64,000 nt of DNA from Tidjanibacter sp. (GTDB taxonomy: Bacteria; Bacteroidota; Bacteroidia; Bacteroidales; Rikenellaceae), in contig JAGBFH010000018.1 of the NCBI GenBank assembly GCA_017936605.1, positions 1 to 64,000 of the forward strand. Direction: 5' to 3'. Shown here piece by piece: positions 58,169-64,000 of the stretch (the first letter of the stretch is position 1; the number at the start of each line of letters is the position of its first letter). Made by a program: the position numbers and the translations under genes. The notes under the pieces were generated by a model. That model did not search any database. It saw only the letters and a program-made list of their open reading frames with translations, and was not told where the DNA came from.

Positions 58169-60727
58169 ATGTCTGAAAAGATGGAGAAAGGGAGCGCATC
58201 CTCTGAGCTCAAGGAGCTGAAATATGAGGATGTGTTGGCAAAAACAAAGGAGTATTTCAAGGGTGACGACCTGGCCGCAATGGTGTGGGTCAATAAGTAT
58301 GCCCTGAAGGATTCGTTCAACCGCCTCTATGAGTCCTCGCCCGAGGAGATGCACCACCGCATCGCCTCCGAGATTGCTCGCATCGAGAGCACCTATCCCA
58401 ACTCGATGAGTGAGGAGGATGTATTTGGCCTGCTGGACCAGTTTAGGTATATCATCCCCCAGGGTGGTCCTATGACCGGTATCGGCAACAACCTCCAGAT
58501 TGCCTCTCTGTCCAACTGCTTCGTTATCGGCCACCGCAGCCCCGCCGACTCCTATGGCGGTATCATCCGTATGGACGAGGAGCAGGTGCAGCTGATGAAG
58601 CGTAGGGGTGGCGTTGGTCACGACCTCTCCCACCTCCGTCCCTCGGGTACTCCCGTACTGAATAGCGCGCTGACCTCCACGGGTATCGTTCCCTTTATGG
58701 AGCGCTACTCCAACTCCACCCGCGAGGTGGCACAGGATGGTCGCCGTGGTGCTCTGATGCTCACCCTTTCCATCAAGCACCCCGACGCCGAGCGCTTCAT
58801 TGATGCCAAGACTGTTCAGGGCAAGGTTACCGGTGCCAATGTCTCCATCAAGATTGACGACGAGTTTATGCGCTGCGTGATGAGCGGCGAGAAATATGTG
58901 CAGCAGTTCCCCATCGACGCTGCCGAGCCTATGTATCGCAAAGAGGTAGACGCAACAGCCCTCTGGCAGAAGATTATCCACAACGCTTGGAAGAGCGCCG
59001 AGCCCGGCTGCTTGTTCTGGGATACCGTTCTGCGTGAGAGTGTGCCCGACTGCTACGCCAGCGAGGGTTTCCGTACCGTTTCGACCAACCCCTGCGGCGA
59101 GATTCCTCTCTGCCCCTATGACAGCTGCCGCCTCCTGGCGCTGAACCTCTACAGCTATGTCGACAAGCCCTTCACCCCCGAGGCCTCGTTCAACCACGCC
59201 AAGTTTGAGAAACATGTGGAGATGGCTATGAGGATGATGGATGATATCATTGACCTGGAGCTCGAGAAGATTGACCTCATCCACAAGAAGATTGGCAAGG
59301 ACCCCGAGGAGTTGGATGTTCGCCGCGTGGAGCTCTCCTTGTGGGAGAAGATTCGCGAGAAGGCGCTAAAGGGCCGCCGTACGGGTCTGGGTATCACCGC
59401 CGAGGGTGATATGCTGGCCGCTCTGGGCCTGACCTACGGCTCGGATGAGGCCATCGAGTTTGCCGTAAGCATCCAGAAGGAGCTCTGCCTTAACGCCTAC
59501 CGCGCCTCGGTGAAGCTCGCCAAGGAGCGTGGTTCGTTCCCAATGTACGACAACCTCAAGGAGGAGGGCAACCCAATGATTGCCCGCATCCGCGAGGCCG
59601 ACCCCGCACTCTACGAGGATATGGTTCGCTATGGCCGTAGGAATATCGCTATGCTGACCATCGCCCCCACCGGCACCGTTTCGCTGATGTCGCAGACCAC
59701 CTCGGGTATCGAGCCCGTCTTCCGCCCCGTCTACAAACGCCGCCGCAAGGTCAACCCCACCGACCAGAATGTGAAGATTACCTACAAGGACGATGTGGGC
59801 GACTGCTTCGAGGAGTACTATGTATTCCACCACAAGTTCGTGGAGTGGCTCAAGATTACCGGCCACAATGTGGACAACCTCAATGAGATGTCCGATAGCG
59901 AAATTGACGCACTGGTTGCCGCCTCGCCCTACCACCACGCAACTGCCAACGATATCGACTGGGTAGCCAAGGTGAAGATGCAGGGTGCCATTCAGAAGTG
60001 GGTAGACCACTCCATCTCGGTTACCGTGAATCTGCCCAACAATGTGTCGGAGGAGCTCGTGGCCGATGTATATAAGACCGCTTGGGAGTGCGGCTGTAAG
60101 GGTATCACCGTCTACCGCGACGGCTCGCGCAGTGGTGTGCTCGTGGACACCAAGAGCAAGACCGAAACCCCCGCCGAGGCTAAAGCACCCATCAAACGCC
60201 CCGCAGAGCTCGAGGCCGATGTTGTGCGCTTCCGCAACGGCAAGGAGGAGTGGATCGCCTTTGTTGGTATGCACGATGGCAAGCCCTATGAGATTTTCAC
60301 CGGCCAGATTGACGAGGAGGAGCTCTTCATCCCCAAGAGTATCACCAAGGGTTGGATTGTGAAGGTGCGCGAGGAGGATGGCTCCAAACGCTACGACTTC
60401 CGCTTCAACGATAAGGGCGGCTATCCCCACATCATCGGTGGTATCTCGCGTCTGTTCGATATGGAGTTCTGGAACTACGCCAAGCTCATCTCGGGCGTTC
60501 TGCGCAACGGTATGCCCATCGTGGATGTTGTGAACCTCGTGGATAGCCTCCAGTTCACCAGCGACGGTATCAATGTATGGAAGGCCGGCGTTGCTCGCGC
60601 CCTTAAGCGCTACATCAAAGACGGCACCAAGAGCAAACAGAAATGTCCCAACTGCGGCAGCGAGAGCCTCGTTTACCAGAACGGCTGTCCTACTTGTCAT
60701 TCGTGCGGTTGGTCCAAGTGCTCCTAA
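58169..60727 (+). CDS. nrdJ: Adenosylcobalamin-dependent (class II) ribonucleotide reductase
   Basis: The 852-residue enzyme makes deoxyribonucleotides without oxygen, using a B12-derived radical. Visible are SNCFVIGHRSPADSYGGI near 112, the active-site STNPCGEIPLCPYDSCRLLA near 309, TIAPTGTVSLMSQTTSGIEP near 498, and a C-terminal zinc-ribbon-like region CPNCGSESL..CPTCHSCGWSKCS with the redox cysteines. No ATP-cone is evident at the N-terminus. No B12 riboswitch is recognisable upstream. The gene ends inside long-hairpin element copy D. Confidence 0.94.
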   Translation: MSEKMEKGSASSELKELKYEDVLAKTKEYFKGDDLAAMVWVNKYALKDSFNRLYESSPEEMHHRIASEIARIESTYPNSMSEEDVFGLLDQFRYIIPQGGPMTGIGNNLQIASLSNCFVIGHRSPADSYGGIIRMDEEQVQLMKRRGGVGHDLSHLRPSGTPVLNSALTSTGIVPFMERYSNSTREVAQDGRRGALMLTLSIKHPDAERFIDAKTVQGKVTGANVSIKIDDEFMRCVMSGEKYVQQFPIDAAEPMYRKEVDATALWQKIIHNAWKSAEPGCLFWDTVLRESVPDCYASEGFRTVSTNPCGEIPLCPYDSCRLLALNLYSYVDKPFTPEASFNHAKFEKHVEMAMRMMDDIIDLELEKIDLIHKKIGKDPEELDVRRVELSLWEKIREKALKGRRTGLGITAEGDMLAALGLTYGSDEAIEFAVSIQKELCLNAYRASVKLAKERGSFPMYDNLKEEGNPMIARIREADPALYEDMVRYGRRNIAMLTIAPTGTVSLMSQTTSGIEPVFRPVYKRRRKVNPTDQNVKITYKDDVGDCFEEYYVFHHKFVEWLKITGHNVDNLNEMSDSEIDALVAASPYHHATANDIDWVAKVKMQGAIQKWVDHSISVTVNLPNNVSEELVADVYKTAWECGCKGITVYRDGSRSGVLVDTKSKTETPAEAKAPIKRPAELEADVVRFRNGKEEWIAFVGMHDGKPYEIFTGQIDEEELFIPKSITKGWIVKVREEDGSKRYDFRFNDKGGYPHIIGGISRLFDMEFWNYAKLISGVLRNGMPIVDVVNLVDSLQFTSDGINVWKAGVARALKRYIKDGTKSKQKCPNCGSESLVYQNGCPTCHSCGWSKCS

Positions 60728-60852
60728 AAACTGCATATAGCGGGTGAATTTTTCACCAACTGCAACGGGCGAGACCCTCACCTACGAAAAGTAGGCTGCG
60801 GGCCTCGCCCATCTTGTTGTTAAAAAATTCCCCTCGCTCTATGCGTTTTTTT
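60725..60852 (+). repeat. Long-hairpin 3'-end element, copy D
   Basis: It starts with the nrdJ stop codon (TAAAAACTGCAT) and ends ATGCGTTTTTTT. Core: GGGCGAGACCCTCACCTAC, GAAAA loop, GTAGGCTGCGGGCCTCGCCC. It lies on the opposite strand from copies A-C, as does its host gene, so orientation relative to the gene is conserved. Confidence 0.85.
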
Positions 60853-61140
60853 GTCTACCATCTACAGACAATGAGGCCTATAAGACCTATAAGACCTATA
60901 AGACCCATAGGCCCTATAAGCCCCATAAGCCCTTAAGGACCTTAAGGAAACTCCCATTTCTCCCATCTCTCCCATTCGCCCATTCGGCCCTTTTGGCCCC
61001 TTTTGCCCTTTTAGCCCTTTTAGCCCTTTCGGCCCTTTCGGCCCTTTCTCAATTCTCCACAGACCTCTCCCGGGCTCCGCCCACCCTCCCCTAACTTAGG
61101 GGAGGGTAACACACGCCCCTCCAACAATTTTGCATTTTGA
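60853..61140. repeat. Composite intergenic repeat array, copy at 61 kb
   Basis: No gene. Word order: GCCTATAAGACC, AAGCCCTTAAGGACCTTAAGG, TCTCCCATCTCTCCCATT, GGCCCTTTTGGCCCC, TTTAGCCCTTTCGGCCC, AATTCTCCAC, REP module, CCTCCAACAATTTTGCATTTTG. It is the reverse of 11139-11460. Confidence 0.7.
61060..61107. repeat. REP-like palindromic repeat, short form
   Basis: CAGACCTCTCCCGGGC..GCCCACCCTCCCC then the palindromic TAACTTAGGGGAGGG. Confidence 0.75.
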
Positions 61141-61142
61141 AT

Positions 61143-61174
61143 TTTGCATTTTGAATTACTAAATTATACCTTTG
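61143..61174 (+). promoter_or_regulatory. Consensus promoter of the fimbrillin-like gene
   Basis: TTTG (61143-61146), 20-nt spacer, TACCTTTG (61167-61174): exact consensus. The -33 lies within a 15-bp tandem repeat (ATTTTGCATTTTGAA twice). Confidence 0.75.
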
Positions 61175-61222
61175 CCCAATAATTGAAAACAATTAGTATT
61201 CAACCATAAAATCAAAAGCACA

Positions 61223-62848
61223 ATGAAACTTACTAAAATTTTGGCCGTGGCTCTCTGCTTTGCAGCTGTTGCCACCTCGTGTCGTCAGGAGATCGACACC
61301 CCCACTCCCGAGGGAAAGAAAATCTCGGTGAGCGCACAGATGTATAACTTCACAAGGGCTACCGACACCGCCTTTGAGGAGGGTGACAAAGTGGGCCTTC
61401 ACATCGTGACCCCCACCACCACCTGGCTCGACAACGCCCTCTATACCTACACCGCAGGTAAGCTCGTGGGCGAGCAGACGAACCTCTGGTACACCGACGA
61501 GGAGGTCGTTTCGGATGTTGTGGCCTACTACCCCTACAACGCCGCCGGTAGCTACAACGCTGCTGGCTACACCTTCACCGTGAATGCCGACCAGAGCACC
61601 AAATCGGCCTACACCGCTTCGGACCTGATGGTGGCAGCTACCACCTCGGCACCCACCGAGGCTGCTGTTGAGCTCCCCTTCCGCCACGCTCTCTCGAAGG
61701 TTGTTGTCAGGATTGACAACCAGCTGGGCGAGGAGATTGCCAATGTGTGGTTCTCGGGCGTATATGGCACCACCACCGTCAATATGCTGGATGGCAGTTC
61801 CGTAGTGAGCGGCTCCAAAGGTACCATCAAGGCTGCCGGCGTGACCGTAGACGGTGCTGCTGCTTGGGCCCTCATCCTCGTTCCCCAGAGCGATGTTACC
61901 CCCCAGCTCATCGTGACCACCGCCAGCGACAAGCAGTACACCTTCGGTATCTCAACCCCCGCGACCTTCTCGGCAGGCAAGGTTAGCACCGCAGAGATCT
62001 CGCTCACCAAGGAGAGCATCGCTACCGACTTCACCCCCACCATCTCCGACTGGGAGGCCGACAATGAGCTTCAGTTCAACCAGACCGAGGAGGGCGAGGA
62101 CGATGGCAACGAGGACGACAACACCTTCGTTGCAGAGGCTTCGGGCCTTGGCGTTGTTGGCTCGTTTGCAGCCAGCGGCTGGGCTACCGACGCTATCCTC
62201 TACACCACCCCCACTGAGGGTCTTTTGGTTGCCGAGGGCGTAGTTATGGAGGCTGCCGATGCCTTCAAGATTCGCACCGCAGGTACCTGGGAGGGTACTG
62301 TGAATGTAGGCCGCGGCGCGGTGAACTACATCCAGACCAACAAATACTTCACCGCTTCGGCCGAGAATGGCGTGAGCGACATCGTTGTTGAGGCCGCAGG
62401 CACCTATGATATCTACTTCAACCAGAACACCTTGGTTGTCTACCTTATGGCCGCAGGCGTAGCCTACACTGAGGCTACCGAGCAGACCACCAATGGCCAG
62501 GAGCCCATCACCGAGGAGCCCGAGCTCACCGAGGGTATGCTCTTCTTGTCGCCCAACGCCAACTGGAAAGCCGATGGTGCTCGCTTTGCTGCCTACTTCT
62601 TCGGCACCAGCGATGCGTGGGTTGGTATGACCGACTCAGATGGCGACGGCATCTATGAGGTGAACATCCCCGTGGGCGACTACACCTCGGTTATCTTCTG
62701 CCGTATGAACCCCTCGACCACCTCCAATAGCTGGGATAATAAGTGGAACCAGACCGCTGACCTTACAATTCCCACCGACGGCACCAACCTCTACACCATT
62801 GCCGAGGGCGCTTGGGATAAGGGCGACGGCACCTGGAGCGTGAAATAA
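61223..62848 (+). CDS. Fimbrillin-family lipoprotein with starch-binding-type C-terminus
   Basis: The 541-residue lipoprotein has the lipobox AAVATSC (Cys20). Residues about 30-285 fit the fimbrillin/Mfa-like N-terminal domain: TRATDTAFEEGDKVGLHI, VVAYYPYN, ELPFRHALSKVVVRI and WALILVPQ. An acidic linker (EEGEDDGNEDDN) leads to a SusE/F-like segment near 310-410 (VGSFAASGWATDAILYTTP). The C-terminal ~100 residues (LFLSPNANWKADGARFAAYF; NPSTTSNSWDNKWNQTADLT) resemble the CBM26-type starch-binding modules common in Bacteroidota. A surface adhesin or glycan-binding role is inferred. It is monocistronic with a consensus promoter and terminator. Confidence 0.82.
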   Translation: MKLTKILAVALCFAAVATSCRQEIDTPTPEGKKISVSAQMYNFTRATDTAFEEGDKVGLHIVTPTTTWLDNALYTYTAGKLVGEQTNLWYTDEEVVSDVVAYYPYNAAGSYNAAGYTFTVNADQSTKSAYTASDLMVAATTSAPTEAAVELPFRHALSKVVVRIDNQLGEEIANVWFSGVYGTTTVNMLDGSSVVSGSKGTIKAAGVTVDGAAAWALILVPQSDVTPQLIVTTASDKQYTFGISTPATFSAGKVSTAEISLTKESIATDFTPTISDWEADNELQFNQTEEGEDDGNEDDNTFVAEASGLGVVGSFAASGWATDAILYTTPTEGLLVAEGVVMEAADAFKIRTAGTWEGTVNVGRGAVNYIQTNKYFTASAENGVSDIVVEAAGTYDIYFNQNTLVVYLMAAGVAYTEATEQTTNGQEPITEEPELTEGMLFLSPNANWKADGARFAAYFFGTSDAWVGMTDSDGDGIYEVNIPVGDYTSVIFCRMNPSTTSNSWDNKWNQTADLTIPTDGTNLYTIAEGAWDKGDGTWSVK

Positions 62849-62896
62849 AAGTGCCGGCCGACAACCTAAAAGGTCACCGACGACTTTCGACAAAAT

Positions 62897-62935
62897 AAAA
62901 ATCGCGGGTTACGAAATTGTAACCCGCGATTTTTT
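62897..62935. terminator. Bidirectional terminator
   Basis: ATCGCGGGTTAC / GTAACCCGCGAT around GAAATT with A and T tracts; nearly the same sequence as at 4414-4455. It separates the converging fimbrillin-like and pgk genes. Confidence 0.9.
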
Positions 62936-62963
62936 ATAGGCGATTCTTTTTGTGCGAAGTGCC

Positions 62964-64000
62964 TTATTTTTTGATGGCTGCTACGCCGGGGAGCTCCTTG
63001 CCCTCGATGAACTCGAGGAGTGCACCGCCACCGGTGGATACATAGCTAACCTTATCGGCCAGGCCGAACTTGTTGATGCAAGCCACGCTGTCGCCGCCGC
63101 CAATGAGCGAGTAGGCACCCTTGGTCTGGGTGGCCTCGGCGATAGCCTCTGCTACCGCCTTCGAGCCGGTCGAGAACTTCTCAATCTCAAACACGCCTAC
63201 GGGGCCGTTCCAGAGGATGGTCTTGCACTCGAGAATCTCCTCACGGAAGAGTTTTTTGCCCTCCGAGCCGATGTCCACACCCTCCCAAGCGGGGTCGATG
63301 TTCCTTACGGAAGCCTCCTGGGTGTTGGCGTCGTTGGAGAAGTCGTCGCAGGTGAGTGCGTCGGGCGACATCACAAACTTGATACCCCTCTCCTCGGCCT
63401 TCTTGAGGATGTTCAGAGCGGTCTCAAACATCTCGGGCTCGCAGATGGACTTACCAACCTGGCCGCCCAGAGCAGCCGAGAAGGTGTAGGTCATACCGCC
63501 ACCGATGATAATCTTATCGCACTTCTCCATAAGGGTCTCGATAATGGAGATCTTGGTCGACACTTTCGAGCCGCCAACGATAGCCACAAAGGGTCTTGCG
63601 GGGTTCTCCATAACGCTCTCGATAGCCTTCAGCTCGCCCTCCATAACATAGCCGAACATCTTGTCCTGGGGGAAGTAGTCGGCGATGAGTGCAGTCGAAG
63701 CGTGGGCGCGGTGGGCGGTACCAAATGCGTCGTTGATATAGCAGTCGGCATAGGAAGCGAGCCTCTTGACAAACTCTTTCTGGCTCTCCTTAACAGCCTT
63801 CTTTGCCTCTTTCTTCTCCTCCTCGGTGGCATCCTCTGCCAGGCCGCGGGGCTTACCCTCCTCCTCTGCATAGAAGCGCAGGTTCTCCAACAGGAGCACC
63901 TCACCGGGCTTCAGGGCGGCAGCCATCTCGGCAGCCTTCTCACCCATACAGTCGCCTGCGAAGAGCACCTTCACACCGAGGCGAGCCTCCACTGCGGAGA
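62964..64000 (-). CDS. pgk: Phosphoglycerate kinase, 5' end beyond the window
   Basis: About 345 residues of the glycolytic enzyme are visible; the N-terminal ~70 lie outside. [86 protein letters not shown] and the C-terminal [19 protein letters not shown] and [19 protein letters not shown] are typical. It transfers phosphate from 1,3-bisphosphoglycerate to ADP. It converges on the fimbrillin-like gene. An apparent GTG start at 63992 is internal. Confidence 0.96.
   Translation of the reverse strand, partial: SAVEARLGVKVLFAGDCMGEKAAEMAAALKPGEVLLLENLRFYAEEEGKPRGLAEDATEEEKKEAKKAVKESQKEFVKRLASYADCYINDAFGTAHRAHASTALIADYFPQDKMFGYVMEGELKAIESVMENPARPFVAIVGGSKVSTKISIIETLMEKCDKIIIGGGMTYTFSAALGGQVGKSICEPEMFETALNILKKAEERGIKFVMSPDALTCDDFSNDANTQEASVRNIDPAWEGVDIGSEGKKLFREEILECKTILWNGPVGVFEIEKFSTGSKAVAEAIAEATQTKGAYSLIGGGDSVACINKFGLADKVSYVSTGGGALLEFIEGKELPGVAAIKK

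Overview
The window reads as chromosomal DNA of a Bacteroidota bacterium, most likely order Bacteroidales and, by gene set and moderately high GC, close to Alistipes/Rikenellaceae (inference, not proven). The grounds are: promoters of the TTTG-N19-21-TAnnTTTG type in front of many genes, almost no Shine-Dalgarno signals, S46 and M49 dipeptidyl peptidases, a fimbrillin-type surface lipoprotein, DUF4924-like and DUF456 proteins, HU/SPOR fusions, and lipoproteins with acidic residues after the lipid cysteine. Nearly all genes are housekeeping or cell-envelope genes. I see no phage, IS transposase, CRISPR array or rRNA operon.

Layout: 0.2-7 kb is mostly minus strand (tsaB; dnaG-smpB; uvrB-gtrA; tRNA-Arg). 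From 7.5 to 11 kb lie an S24-like XRE regulator, an unpartnered histidine kinase, lgt and a SPOR protein. corA and a shortened MqnA-like gene follow on the minus strand. From 13.9 to 22.7 kb are a DPP III lipoprotein, an M23 peptidase with a truncated tandem paralogue, ispD, a PH-like membrane protein, lpxK, two tandem purine nucleoside phosphorylases and ssb. Next come DUF456, a helical protein-ruvB pair, a FucP-like transporter and a DUF4924-like gene. A compact PadR/PspC/YqaE envelope-stress cassette lies at 29.1-31.3 kb. It is followed by pheS, a TPR protein, an EnvC-like factor, ybeY and mnmG, then glnS, a three-domain exported protein and an S46 peptidase. At 45.1-45.5 kb is an AT-rich gap with DnaA-box-like words that is my candidate for oriC. 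Beyond it are mrp, then sppA, polA and dtd, a membrane protein, two surface lipoproteins, adenosine kinase, folB, nrdJ, a fimbrillin/starch-binding lipoprotein and the 3' part of pgk.

The most unusual content is between the genes. (1) A ~125-bp long-hairpin element occurs four times, each time starting at the stop codon of an unrelated gene and always in the same orientation relative to that gene; one copy has its apical stem inverted and carries two compensatory base-pair changes. (2) Many intergenic regions are built of the same short degenerate words in largely the same order, often around a palindromic REP-like module. (3) A 140-bp tandem repeat copies the first 13 nt of a tRNA-Arg gene. 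(4) Another hairpin-rich repeat lies at the window start and beside the putative origin. (5) Hand-counted base skew seems to change sign near 45-47 kb, and parS-like 16-mers sit just after mnmG.

All positions, spacings and base counts were read by eye. Family assignments rest on motif recognition, not on database searches.
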